Positions 53,495 to 62,001 of a stretch of 64,000 nucleotides of DNA are shown here, piece by piece. Each line of letters begins with the position of its first letter. The first letter of the stretch is position 1. The notes beneath the pieces were generated by a model, which saw only the letters and a program-made list of their open reading frames with translations, was not told where the DNA came from and made no database searches. Source of the DNA: Streptomyces seoulensis (lineage in GTDB: Bacteria; Actinomycetota; Actinomycetes; Streptomycetales; Streptomycetaceae); assembly GCA_013364255.1 (NCBI GenBank), contig CP054936.1:682001-746000 (forward strand). Direction: 5' to 3'. The translations under genes were made by a program, and so were the position numbers.

Positions 53495-54016
53495 TCACGG
53501 CCGCCGTACCTCGAACTGGAAGCAGCCGTACTCCAGGGCCCGCACGTGCACCAGCGCCACCTCCGGCGCGGCGAACGCCTCGTCGAAGGCCCGCTCGAAC
53601 CCGGCGTCGGCGTCCTCGGGGATCTGGAAGCAGGCGCCCCCGACGATGTGCCCGTGCGCGTCGTAGCGGCGGATGGTGCGCAGCGCCCCCGGCCGCGCGA
53701 AGGGGTAGGCCCCGGCGGCGGCCGACGGCCCGGCGCAGTCGGCGGCGTGGACGAACACCGGCCCCGTCTCGTCGTACGCCCCGGGCCGGGCCCCGGTCGC
53801 CGCCGCCCAGCGGCGCAGCGGCGCGTAGGAGACGAGGGCGATCCGTTCGCCGGGCTCGACGGCGCGCAGGCAGCAGCGCAGCGGGCTGCCCGCGCTGTCG
53901 AGGACGTCGTCGTCCCCGCCCGCGGTGAACGGCTGCGGGGGCCGCCCCGCGTCGTCGGCGTCACGCAGTTCCCGCAGCACGGCGGAGGGGATGGCAAGGG
54001 GTGTGTATCCGGTCAT
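53495..54016 (-). CDS. DUF1203-family protein
   Basis: This 173-residue cytoplasmic protein resembles DUF1203 proteins: PLRCCLRAVEPGERIALVSYAP, with cysteine pair, then GPVFVHAADC and YDAHGHIVGG. Function unknown. It is convergent with the hypothetical gene with a 10-base gap. The ATG at MTGYTPL is preferred; the upstream in-frame extension is low-complexity. Confidence 0.85.
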   Translation of the reverse strand: MTGYTPLAIPSAVLRELRDADDAGRPPQPFTAGGDDDVLDSAGSPLRCCLRAVEPGERIALVSYAPLRRWAAATGARPGAYDETGPVFVHAADCAGPSAAAGAYPFARPGALRTIRRYDAHGHIVGGACFQIPEDADAGFERAFDEAFAAPEVALVHVRALEYGCFQFEVRRP

Positions 54017-54258
54017 GGCTCCAGCGTCGTCGGCCGGTCCGGCGGACGCTGGCGGATTTTGGACCTGGAACTCGGGCGGGGGCGGGGGCTCGCGCGGGGC
54101 GGGGAGTTGGCGCGAGGCCGGGAGTTCGCGCGAGGCCGGCGTCCGCCGTGCCGCCGTGCCGCCGTGGGCCATGACGGCGGGGGCCGCGTCAGCGGCGGTC
54201 GCGTCACTTTTCCGGACTAAGAGATCGATCACCGGGTGGAGGCCATGTAGCCGCAACA

Positions 54259-54281
54259 GTTGACCCTGACGCAGGGGCAAC
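54259..54281 (+). promoter_or_regulatory. MerR-type operator in the ABC operon promoter
   Basis: A 23-base near-perfect dyad has 9-base arms GTTGACCCT and AGGGGCAAC around GACGC. It overlaps a TTGACC -35 box (54260-54265) and ends only nine bases before the first ATG. This spacer-centred dyad is the classic site for MerR activators such as TipA, and a MerR gene closes the operon. The mRNA may be nearly leaderless. Confidence 0.8.
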
Positions 54282-54289
54282 CTCTCAGC

Positions 54290-55255
54290 ATGGGCGGCAT
54301 GACGACGAGAACCAGTGCGATCGAGGTCGCCGGGCTGCGTAAGTCGTACGGCGACAACGAGGTGGTCGCCGGAGTCGACCTGACCGTCCCCGTAGGCACC
54401 GTCTACGCCCTGCTCGGACCCAACGGGGCCGGCAAGACCACCACAGTCCGGATCCTGTCCACGTTGCTCCCTGCGGACGCCGGTGAGGCTTGGGTCGCCG
54501 GGTACGACATACGGCGCGAGGCAGACCAGGTGCGCGCGTCGATCGGAGTGACCGGGCAGTTCTCCGCCGTGGACGAGTTACTGACCGGGCGGGAAAATCT
54601 GCGGTTGATGGCCGACCTCGGTCACCTCGACCGGCGCCATGCGGAGAGCGTGGTAGGGCAACTGCTGGAGCGGTTCCACCTGGCTGATGCCGCCGACCGG
54701 CGTGCGGTGACGTACTCCGGCGGTATGAAGCGGCGGCTGGACCTGGCCATGACCCTGGTGGCCGGGCCTCGGCTGATCTTTCTCGACGAGCCGACCACCG
54801 GCCTTGACCCGCGCAGCCGCCGGGACCTGTGGGGGATCGTGCGGGGACTGGTGGCCGACGGGGTGACCGTCTTTCTCACCACCCAGTACCTGGAGGAGGC
54901 CGACCAGCTTGCCGACCGGATCGGTGTGCTCGACGGAGGCCAACTGGTCGCCGAGGGCACCGCGGCCGAGCTGAAGCGACTGGTCCCCGGCGGTCATGTC
55001 GAGCTTCAGGCCGCCGACAGTGAACGGCTGGCCGAGTTGGCACGCCAGTTCCCCGGGGCGAACACAAACGCCACTGCGCTCACCCTGAACCTGACGCACG
55101 ACGGCAGCCTCACCACGCTGCGACGGCTGTTGGCCGGGATCGACGACGACGCGGTCACCGGGCTCGCCGTGCACACCGCGGACCTGGACGACGTGTTCCT
55201 GGCTCTGACTGACCACTCCACCGCCGACGAGTCTCCCGAGGATGTGCCGGCATGA
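54290..55255 (+). CDS. ABC exporter ATPase, DrrA-like (drug resistance)
   Basis: This 321-residue ATPase has Walker A LGPNGAGKTTT, signature YSGGMKRR, and Walker B LIFLDEPTTGLDPRS, with the C-terminal extension (DUF4162-like) of DrrA-type daunorubicin exporters. With the next gene it forms a drug exporter. Codon 97 is TTA (54578-54580), read only by the bldA tRNA in Streptomyces, so translation may be developmentally limited. A second ATG nine bases in is possible. Regulation by the downstream MerR is likely. The operon is less GC-extreme than its surroundings. Confidence 0.93.
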   Translation: MGGMTTRTSAIEVAGLRKSYGDNEVVAGVDLTVPVGTVYALLGPNGAGKTTTVRILSTLLPADAGEAWVAGYDIRREADQVRASIGVTGQFSAVDELLTGRENLRLMADLGHLDRRHAESVVGQLLERFHLADAADRRAVTYSGGMKRRLDLAMTLVAGPRLIFLDEPTTGLDPRSRRDLWGIVRGLVADGVTVFLTTQYLEEADQLADRIGVLDGGQLVAEGTAAELKRLVPGGHVELQAADSERLAELARQFPGANTNATALTLNLTHDGSLTTLRRLLAGIDDDAVTGLAVHTADLDDVFLALTDHSTADESPEDVPA

Positions 55256-56046
55256 ATAGCCCGACGTATGCCGTCCGCGATTCGGCGACCATGCTGCGCC
55301 GCAACCTGAAGCACATGGCCCGGTACCCGTCGCAGACGCTGATGCTGATCGGCGTGCCGCTGGTGTTCCTGCTGCTGTTCGTCTACGTCTTCGGAGGCAC
55401 CATGGGCGCCGGTCTGCCCGGAGCCCCGGCGGGGGACCGCGGCGACTACCTGACGTTCATCACTCCGGGGATCTTGGTGATGGCGGTGGCGAGCGTGTCC
55501 ATCAGCACCGCGGTCTCGGTCGCCACCGACATGACAGGCGGAATCATTGACCGGTTCCGAACCATGGCCATCGCCAAGGTCTCGGTGCTCACCGGCCATG
55601 TGCTGGGCGCGATGGTCCAGACTGCGCTGGCCCTCGCCACGGTCTTCGGGGTGGCGTTCCTGCTGGGTTTGGAGACCGCCGCCTCGGCGATGCAGTGGTT
55701 GGGCCTCGTCGGACTGCTCGCGCTGCTGTCGTTCGCGATGACCTGGTTCACCGTGGCGTTGGGGCTGGTCAGCCCGAACCCGGAGGCCGCGAGTAACTGG
55801 CCGATGATCTTCATACTGCTGCCGTTCGTGGGCAGCGGGTTTGTACCGGTGGAGTCGATGCCGACCGGGCTGCGGTGGTTCGCCGAGTACCAGCCGTTCA
55901 CGCCGATCATGAACGCTTTCCGCGGTCTGCTGGCCGGATCGCCCGATGGTTCGGACATGCTCTGGGCCATCGGCTGGTGTGTGGTGATCGGGCTGGTCGG
56001 CTACCTCTGGTCGCGGCGTCTCTACCGGACCCGGGCTGCGAACTAG
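55252..56046 (+). CDS. ABC-2 type exporter permease, DrrB-like
   Basis: This 264-residue membrane protein has about six hydrophobic segments and DrrB-type features (YLTFITPGILVMAVASVS and GFVPVESMPTGLRWFAEYQP, the latter typical before the last segments). It pairs with the upstream ATPase, overlapping its stop by four bases (ATGA). It is the transport channel of a small-molecule exporter. Confidence 0.93.
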   Translation: MNSPTYAVRDSATMLRRNLKHMARYPSQTLMLIGVPLVFLLLFVYVFGGTMGAGLPGAPAGDRGDYLTFITPGILVMAVASVSISTAVSVATDMTGGIIDRFRTMAIAKVSVLTGHVLGAMVQTALALATVFGVAFLLGLETAASAMQWLGLVGLLALLSFAMTWFTVALGLVSPNPEAASNWPMIFILLPFVGSGFVPVESMPTGLRWFAEYQPFTPIMNAFRGLLAGSPDGSDMLWAIGWCVVIGLVGYLWSRRLYRTRAAN

Positions 56047-56058
56047 GAGACTGGTCCG

Positions 56059-56853
56059 ATGCTGACTATCGGCGAGCTGGCGTCGTATGCCGGAGTGACG
56101 GTACGCGCGGTGCGGCACTATCACGCCAAGGGACTGCTGCCGGAACCGGAGCGGGACCACTCCGGCTATCGGAGGTACGGCGCCGACGCCGTGGTCGAGT
56201 TGGTCAAGATCCGGACCCTCGCCGAGGCCGGGGTCCCTCTGGCACGCGTCCGGGAACTGCTCCAGGCAAACGAGGAGGAGTTCGCCGCGGCAGTCGCAGA
56301 TATCGACAAGCGGCTGCGTGCGGAGATCCGGGAACGGCAGCGACACCGCGAGCGGATCGCCCGCCTCGCCTCCGGAGACAGCCTGGCACTGCCTCAGGAA
56401 GTGGTCGACTACCTTGACCGGCTGCGGGTGCTCGGAGTCGACGAGCGGATCGTCCAAGTCGAGCGCGACGGCTGGATCCCGCTGGCCGCGCGCTCACCCG
56501 AGCGCGTCCCGGAGTGGATGGCACGCAAGCGGGAGCAGATAGCCAACCCACAGATCATCGATTTCTATCTCACCCTGGGCAAAGCTCTCGACGGCACCGA
56601 CGACGACCCACGGCTCGTCGAACTGGCCGACAAGCTGGCCGCCTACATCACACAGATGGCCAACGAGCAGGGCGAGTTCTACGTCGACGACACCGGCATC
56701 GAGCCACCGTTCGCCGAGCTGCTGGATACACATGTGTTTGACACCCTGCCGCCGGCCCGTCGGCTGATCGAGCTGCTGACGAAGCGAGGCTGGACCGGCT
56801 GGACCAAGCTTGAGCGCGTGAACCCAACCCAGGGTGCGGCCGGAACACGGTAG
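56059..56853 (+). CDS. MerR-family regulator, TipA-like, of the ABC operon
   Basis: This 264-residue regulator has an N-terminal MerR helix-turn-helix (LTIGELASYAGVTVRAVRHY) and the wing RDHSGYRRY, a coiled-coil, and a roughly 150-residue C-terminal effector-binding domain. It is the last gene of the operon whose promoter carries a MerR-type dyad, so it likely senses the exported drug and activates its own operon. AGGAG precedes ATG by nine bases. Confidence 0.92.
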   Translation: MLTIGELASYAGVTVRAVRHYHAKGLLPEPERDHSGYRRYGADAVVELVKIRTLAEAGVPLARVRELLQANEEEFAAAVADIDKRLRAEIRERQRHRERIARLASGDSLALPQEVVDYLDRLRVLGVDERIVQVERDGWIPLAARSPERVPEWMARKREQIANPQIIDFYLTLGKALDGTDDDPRLVELADKLAAYITQMANEQGEFYVDDTGIEPPFAELLDTHVFDTLPPARRLIELLTKRGWTGWTKLERVNPTQGAAGTR

Positions 56854-56857
56854 GAAG

Positions 56858-56878
56858 ACGCTGCGGTGCGGCGTTTTT
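56858..56878 (+). terminator. rho-independent terminator of the MerR-ABC operon
   Basis: A seven-base-pair stem ACGCTGC/GCGGCGT (one wobble, three-base loop) is followed by five T residues. It lies five bases after the MerR stop. A T-tract terminator is unusual among the hairpins in this window. Confidence 0.8.
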
Positions 56879-56944
56879 ACCGGGTGGGCCCTGCTGGTGT
56901 TCACCGCCCCAGCTGGCATCTGCGACGTCCCAACGCCACGTGCA

Positions 56945-56972
56945 CCTGAGGTTCAGTGTGCTGAACCTCAGG
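56945..56972. repeat. 12-bp perfect inverted repeat at the end of the integrase remnant
   Basis: Arms 56945-56956 and 56961-56972 (CCTGAGGTTCAG and its complement) enclose a TGTG loop. It overlaps the truncated 3' end of the integrase fragment, so it may mark a recombination junction or act as a terminator. Confidence 0.7.
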
Positions 56973-57183
56973 GCCCGTACCGTCGCAGGAGATCGAAGGC
57001 GTAGCTGCGGACGCTGCCCGGCCGGTTGTCCCGAGCGACGAAGTCGATCAGGAACCTGCGAATCGGCTCCACCACTCCTCCCTCCTCGTCGAAGACCAGC
57101 CAGGGCACCGCCCCGGCTCCCACGGCTACCCGCCCCCATCGCGGCAGGCGAATCAACTGGATGTCACGAGATGCTGCGTCCAA
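56968..57183 (-). pseudogene. tyrosine recombinase/integrase, 5' remnant
   Basis: About 71 codons match the N-terminal SAM-like DNA-binding domain of actinobacterial phage-type integrases (RDIQLIRLPRWGRV, then SVRSYAFDLLRRYG), but the gene stops there, far short of the roughly 400-residue norm, and no catalytic R-H-R-Y region exists downstream. It starts at TTG after an AAGGAG site. The break coincides with the 12-bp inverted repeat. It suggests that the adjacent MerR-ABC cassette arrived on a mobile element that then decayed. Confidence 0.7.
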
Positions 57184-57279
57184 CTTCGTTGCGCTCCTTC
57201 GTCGTTCGGATGCGCAACGTCTACCGACCAGGCCACGCGGGGGATGCGCTCACGTCCGGCGTGTCGTGCGGTAGCCCGG

Positions 57280-58290
57280 TCACCACCTCCGTGCCGCGCG
57301 CCGTCGCAGGAGGTACGCCGCGGTCAGCGCCACGGCGCGGTCCGCGTCCCGCGCCAGCGCCACGAGGGCGCGTTGCGCCCTGGCCCCCGGGATGTCCGCC
57401 AGCGCCTGGGTGAGCCGTCCGCGTGCGGGTGCGTCCGTGCCGTGCTGGGCGAGGTGGTCGACGAGTCCGCGCGCGATGCGGTCCGCCGTCGCGGTGTCGC
57501 TCGCCAGCACGGCCAGCGCGTCGGCCGCTTCGGTGTCGTTGCGGCCCGCCACGATCATGTCGACGAGGGTGGGGACCGCCTCGGCCGCGCCGCGTGCCCC
57601 GAGCGCCAGGGCCGCGTGCCCGCGGACCACGGCGTCGGGGCTCGCGAGGGCGACCCGCAGCTGCGCGGCGGCCGCGTCGCCGGGCAGTTCCGCGAGGCAC
57701 CGCACGGCGCGTTCGCGCACCGCGGCCGCCGGTGCGGAAAGGGCCTCGGCCAGCAGTTCCGGGCCGCGGTCGGGCGAGCGCGCCAGCGCCCAGCGCAGGG
57801 CCCCGGCGACGTTCGGGTCCGTCTCGCCCAACGCCGCCTCGACCAGGGCCTCCACCGGCGCCGCGGCCCGTTCGACGCAGGCGAGGACCGCGCGCTGGCG
57901 GGTGTCGGGGTTCTTCGACTCCAGTGCCTGGAGCAGTGCGACGACCTGGAGGACGTCGTCCCAGCCGGCCGGGTCCGCCGCGTCGATCCGGCGCAGCCGG
58001 GCCAGCAACGCGCTCTGCGCGGCGATGTGTTCACGCGTCCGGCTGACGAGGTCGTCGACGAGCGCCGAGGGCGTGCAGCCGGGGTCGTCCAGCGCGCGTC
58101 CGATCTCCCGCAGCGAGAGCCCCAGCGACCGCAGGCTCTCGACGTGGAGGACGCGCTGGATGTCCCGGCCGGAGTACTCCCGGTAGCCGGACCCGGTTCG
58201 GCCCGAGGGGCGGACCAGGCCGAGCGACTCGTAGTGCCGCAGCATGCGGGCGCTGACCCCGGAGCGTCGCGCCGCCTCACCGATCAACAC
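57280..58290 (-). CDS. MerR-family regulator fused to HEAT-type repeats
   Basis: This 336-residue protein has a MerR helix-turn-helix (LIGEAARRSGVSARMLRHY, wing GSGYREY) and coiled-coil, then from about residue 120 a series of HEAT-like helical repeats, such as ALVEAALGETDPNVAGALRW and AQLRVALASPDAVVRGHAAL. This fusion occurs in actinomycetes. The HEAT part may sense a protein or DNA. Start GTG at 58290 (or TTG three bases later). Its targets are not evident. Confidence 0.9.
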   Translation of the reverse strand: MLIGEAARRSGVSARMLRHYESLGLVRPSGRTGSGYREYSGRDIQRVLHVESLRSLGLSLREIGRALDDPGCTPSALVDDLVSRTREHIAAQSALLARLRRIDAADPAGWDDVLQVVALLQALESKNPDTRQRAVLACVERAAAPVEALVEAALGETDPNVAGALRWALARSPDRGPELLAEALSAPAAAVRERAVRCLAELPGDAAAAQLRVALASPDAVVRGHAALALGARGAAEAVPTLVDMIVAGRNDTEAADALAVLASDTATADRIARGLVDHLAQHGTDAPARGRLTQALADIPGARAQRALVALARDADRAVALTAAYLLRRRAARRW

Positions 58291-58501
58291 GTCCTGCCGT
58301 CCCTCCCGGTCCGTCCCCGCACATCCCCCGATGGGCAGTGAACACCTTGCCACCGTGTCAGGGTCGAACGGGACGCCGTGCCCCGGGCTGCCGCACCGCC
58401 CTCGGGAATGCGGCAGCGGTCGTCGGGCATCATCTTCCTCGGGTTTCCCGGACTCCTCCGGCGGCCCCCACGTGCCCGCACGGCTCAGAGGGAGATTCGG
58501 C

Positions 58502-59737
58502 GTGATCGTCGACGGCATACCAACGCCTCAGGCGCCCGGCTCCACGCCGGACCAGGCGGACCAGGCGGACCAGGCGGACCAGGCGGACCGCAAGCAGCGT
58601 CTGCGCCGCCGCCTGGAGCGGCTGATCGGCGTGGCCGCGACCGAGGGCAACGACCTGGTGCCGCTGCGCAACGGCGACGAGATCTTCCCCGCGATGCTCG
58701 GCGCGATCCGCTCCGCGCGGCACACGATCGACATGATGACGTTCGTGTACTGGCGCGGCCGCATCGCCCGCGACTTCGCCGCCGCCCTCGCCGAGCGCGC
58801 CCGCGCGGGTGTGCGGGTGCGGCTCCTGCTCGACGGCTTCGGGGCCAAGGAGATCGAGGGGGACCTGCTGGACGCGATGGACGACGCCGGGGTGCAGGTG
58901 GCCTGGTTCCGCAAGCCGTTGTGGCTGTCGCCGTTCAAGCAGAACCACCGCTGTCACCGCAAGGCCCTCGTCGTCGACGAGCACACCGCGTTCACCGGGG
59001 GCGTCGGCATCGCCAAGGAGTGGTGCGGCGACGCCCGCAACCCCAACGAGTGGCGGGACACGCATGTGCAGGTGCGCGGACCGGCCGTGGACGGCATCGC
59101 CGCCGCGTTCGCGCAGAACTGGGCCGAGTGCCATGACGAACTCTTCGACGACCGCGACCGTTTCACCGAACACGAGCAGGTCGGCTCGGCCGTCGTGCAG
59201 GTCGTCCGCGGGTCCGCCAGCATCGGCTGGCAGGACATGCAGACCCTCATCCGGGTGATGCTCGCCTCCGCCGAGCAGCGCTTCCGTCTCGCCACCGCCT
59301 ACTTCGCGCCCGACACGTACTTCATCGACCTGCTGTGCCGGACCGCGCGGCGCGGGGTGCGGGTGGAGATCCTGCTCCCCGGCCCGCACACCGACCAGCG
59401 CGCCTGTCAGCTCGCCGGCCAGCAGCACTACACGCGGCTGCTGGAGGCGGGGGTGCGCATCCGGCAGTACCAGCCGACCATGATGCACGCGAAGATCATC
59501 ACGGTGGACTCGGTCGCCTCCCTCATCGGGTCGACCAACTTCAACCGCCGGTCCATGGACCACGACGAGGAGGTCATGCTCGCCGTCCTGGACGAGGCGC
59601 TGACCGCGGAACTGGACCGCGACTACGATGCGGACCTGGAGCGCAGCGTGGACATCGATCTGGCCCGGTGGAGAAGACGGGCGGTGCTCCAGCGCGCCAA
59701 GGAGGCCGCGGTCACCCCGATCCGGCGCTTCCTGTGA
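58502..59737 (+). CDS. phospholipase D/cardiolipin synthase-like protein
   Basis: This 411-residue protein has two HKD motifs: HRKALVVD (near residue 155) and HAKIITVD (near residue 330), each followed by the usual GG or GSTN segment (FTGGVG; SLIGSTNFNRRS). It could make cardiolipin or hydrolyse phosphodiesters. There are no N-terminal membrane segments, unlike bacterial ClsA. The GTG start follows AGAGGGAG. Residues near the start contain four QAD repeats. Confidence 0.92.
   Translation: MIVDGIPTPQAPGSTPDQADQADQADQADRKQRLRRRLERLIGVAATEGNDLVPLRNGDEIFPAMLGAIRSARHTIDMMTFVYWRGRIARDFAAALAERARAGVRVRLLLDGFGAKEIEGDLLDAMDDAGVQVAWFRKPLWLSPFKQNHRCHRKALVVDEHTAFTGGVGIAKEWCGDARNPNEWRDTHVQVRGPAVDGIAAAFAQNWAECHDELFDDRDRFTEHEQVGSAVVQVVRGSASIGWQDMQTLIRVMLASAEQRFRLATAYFAPDTYFIDLLCRTARRGVRVEILLPGPHTDQRACQLAGQQHYTRLLEAGVRIRQYQPTMMHAKIITVDSVASLIGSTNFNRRSMDHDEEVMLAVLDEALTAELDRDYDADLERSVDIDLARWRRRAVLQRAKEAAVTPIRRFL
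58552..58587 (+). repeat. four tandem 9-base units in the phospholipase D-type gene
   Basis: Four perfect copies of CCAGGCGGA encode Gln-Ala-Asp repeats near the N-terminus. Unit number is likely variable between strains; frame is kept. Confidence 0.92.
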
Positions 59738-59825
59738 CAACTCCGCGTACGGCCGGGCGGAGCGCCGCCCCGCTCCGTCCCGCCTCGCGCGGCAGGGTCA
59801 CCCCGATCCGACCTCTGGAGACAGC

Positions 59826-60383
59826 ATGAGCACCGCCCTCCTCGTGATGGACGTCCAACGCGCCGTCGTGGACCTCGCCGACGACGGCTCCGGATACCTG
59901 CCCCGGCTGCGCCGGGCGATCGACGGCGCGCGGGCGGCGGACATCCCCGTGATCCACGTGGTCATCGCCCTGCGGCCCGGATTCCCGGAGGTCGGCGCGC
60001 GCAACCGGGCGCTCACCGCGGTCGCGCGGGCCGGGCTCCACGTCGAGGGCGATCCGGGCACGGAGATCCACCCGGAGGTGGCGCCCCTGCCGGGCGAGGT
60101 GGTGGTCACCAAGAGACGGGCGAGCGCGTTCTCGGGCAGCGACCTCGACGTGGTGCTCAGGGCGCGCGGCATCGACAGCCTGGTGCTCGCCGGGATCGCC
60201 ACCAGCGCGGTGGTGCTGCACACCCTGTGCCAGGCCAACGACCTGGACTTCGGCCTCACCGTGCTCGGCGACGCCTGTCTGGATCTCGACCCCGAGGTGC
60301 ACCGGTTCCTCACCGAGCGGCTGTTCCCGCAGTGGGCGGACGTCGTGACCGTCGACGACTGGCTCGACGCCGTCGCACGGTGA
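59826..60383 (+). CDS. isochorismatase/cysteine-hydrolase fold protein lacking the catalytic Cys
   Basis: This 185-residue protein has the isochorismatase-like fold: the Asp in LLVMDVQ and the Lys in VVTKRRASAFSGSDLD are present. At the active-site Cys position (GxxTxxC) it reads GIATSAVVLHTL, with Val instead of Cys, as in some actinobacterial members. It is probably not a classical amidohydrolase. GGAGACAGC precedes ATG. Monocistronic. Confidence 0.9.
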   Translation: MSTALLVMDVQRAVVDLADDGSGYLPRLRRAIDGARAADIPVIHVVIALRPGFPEVGARNRALTAVARAGLHVEGDPGTEIHPEVAPLPGEVVVTKRRASAFSGSDLDVVLRARGIDSLVLAGIATSAVVLHTLCQANDLDFGLTVLGDACLDLDPEVHRFLTERLFPQWADVVTVDDWLDAVAR

Positions 60384-60431
60384 CGGCGGGTACGACGCCC
60401 CCGAGCCGACGCGGTGGCGACGACGACCGCC

Positions 60432-60776
60432 TCAGCAGTTGTCGCCCACCGCGTCCATCTTCCCGCCGAACCCGCGGAGGTAGAAGTCCCCGTAGTCGCC
60501 CTTGCGCACCGGGTGGCAGACCTTGCCGCTCGCCCAGTCGATGAAGGCCCCGCTCCGGTTGGCCCGGAAGGAGCCCACGTGGTCCGTGAAGCCGCCGGGC
60601 AGGTCGTGGTAGCCGCCCGTCCACACGTAGCGGGTGCCGGTGTGGTGCTGGCCGTGCCACAGGCAGATGGCGTTGCCGGGGCACAGGACGCTCGCCCGCG
60701 CCTCGGCGGGGGCGCCGAGCGTCGTCGCCGCCACGGCCGAGGCGGCCAGCAGGAAACCCGTCCATCGTCGTCCCAT
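60432..60776 (-). CDS. secreted peptidase-inhibitor I36-like protein
   Basis: This 114-residue protein has a signal peptide (1 to about 28) and a small beta-rich domain with Cys pairs (VLCPGNAICLWHG, VCHPVRKGDY and the terminal DNC), a layout of the I36 / SMPI metalloprotease-inhibitor family. I chose the ATG that follows GGGAGGGAGCGAC rather than two upstream ATGs. Inhibitory function is inferred from the family. Confidence 0.85.
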   Translation of the reverse strand: MGRRWTGFLLAASAVAATTLGAPAEARASVLCPGNAICLWHGQHHTGTRYVWTGGYHDLPGGFTDHVGSFRANRSGAFIDWASGKVCHPVRKGDYGDFYLRGFGGKMDAVGDNC

Positions 60777-60906
60777 GTCGCTCCCTCCCATCGATGCGAG
60801 AGGCGATGCCCTCATCGCCCCGTCCCATCGTCCGGCGCGGCGGGGGAAACCGGAATCCAGGTCACCAGTTCGGCCCTCACTCACGCGAGTGGCGCCGTCC
60901 GTCCCG

Positions 60907-61182
60907 TCACGGAGTGTCGCCGTTCCAGTCGAAGCGGCGCGGATCGCCGGGGCGCGGACCGTACGTCGCCCGGCCGCCCGCGCCGTAGCGCCCCAGCTCG
61001 GTGGGGAGGGCGACGCCGGCGTCGGTCTCGGCCCGCGTCCAGCCGGTGACGTCGAGCAGCAGGCCGTCCAACGGGCCGCCCACCAGCTCGACGTAGACCC
61101 GGCCGGGCTTGGGGCCGGGCCGGGGATGGTCGTGGTCCTCTCCGTAGACCCGGCCGCGCAGCAACTCCTCATCCCTGTCCAT
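60907..61182 (-). CDS. small conserved hypothetical protein
   Basis: This 91-residue protein contains VYVELVGGPLDGLLLDVTGW, a pattern seen in small Streptomyces proteins of unknown function. It has no signal or membrane segment. A second in-frame ATG 15 bases upstream is possible. It is leftward, directly upstream of the I36-like gene with a 130-base gap. Confidence 0.7.
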   Translation of the reverse strand: MDRDEELLRGRVYGEDHDHPRPGPKPGRVYVELVGGPLDGLLLDVTGWTRAETDAGVALPTELGRYGAGGRATYGPRPGDPRRFDWNGDTP

Positions 61183-61355
61183 GCCGCAGCTCCTCATCCC
61201 TGTGCGTCCCTGTGCATGCCGCCCAGCCTGCCAGGCACCACTGACAACGCGGTTTCCGTCACTCCCCCGCTCCCCCCGCCTGAGATCCGGGAAGCGGGGA
61301 AGGAGGGTGTCGAGATCGTTTCGCAGTGAATTCGCAGTGAAGGAGCCGAACCCCC

Positions 61356-61919
61356 ATGGCGAAGAACCCGAACCCGAAGTACACCGTGCCGGGCGTCGAC
61401 CTGAAGGACGCCGCGCGCCTGGTCGACGTGCTCCGGCTGCGCCTGCACGCACTCAACGACCTGCACCTCACGCTCAAGCACGTGCACTGGAACGTCGTGG
61501 GCCCCCACTTCATCGCGGTGCACCAGATGGTCGACCCGCAGGTCGACCGGGTGCGCGACATGGCGGACGACGTCGCCGAGCGCATCGCGGCACTCGGCGG
61601 GGTCGCCCAGGGCACGCCGGGCGCACTGGTCAGCCAGCGCACCTGGGACGACTACTCCATCGGCCGGGCCGACGCCATCGCCCACCTCGGGGCGCTCGAT
61701 CTCGTCTACTCCGGTGTGATCCTGGACGTGCGCGGCGCCATCAAGGAGGTCTCGGAGACCGACCCGGCCACCGAGGACCTGCTCATCGAGCAGCTGCGCG
61801 ACCTGGAGCAGTTCCAGTGGTTCGTGCGCGCCCACCTGGAGAGCGCCGGCGGCTCCCTGGCCACCGGCGGCACGCACACGGAGGAAGAGGCGGCCGCCCG
61901 GGCCTCGGATCTCGACTGA
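61356..61919 (+). CDS. dps: Dps-family DNA-protecting ferritin-like protein
   Basis: This 187-residue protein has the ferroxidase motif LKHVHWNVVGPHF...HQMVD (His and Asp iron ligands at the dimer interface), then DMADDVAERIAALGG. Dps dodecamers store iron and shield DNA from peroxide. AGGAG precedes ATG. Monocistronic. Confidence 0.96.
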   Translation: MAKNPNPKYTVPGVDLKDAARLVDVLRLRLHALNDLHLTLKHVHWNVVGPHFIAVHQMVDPQVDRVRDMADDVAERIAALGGVAQGTPGALVSQRTWDDYSIGRADAIAHLGALDLVYSGVILDVRGAIKEVSETDPATEDLLIEQLRDLEQFQWFVRAHLESAGGSLATGGTHTEEEAAARASDLD

Positions 61920-62001
61920 TCCCGGCCGCACCCGGGACGCACCCGCCATCGGGACCGCGCCGGGCGGCTCCGCTCGTCCGGCTCCGGTCACACCCGACCC
62001 G

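Noticed and set aside
59709..59810. Direct repeat GGTCACCCCGATCCG flanking the gap after the phospholipase D-type gene
   Set aside because: Only 15 bases, one copy inside coding sequence, no mobile gene between them; too weak to call an attachment site.
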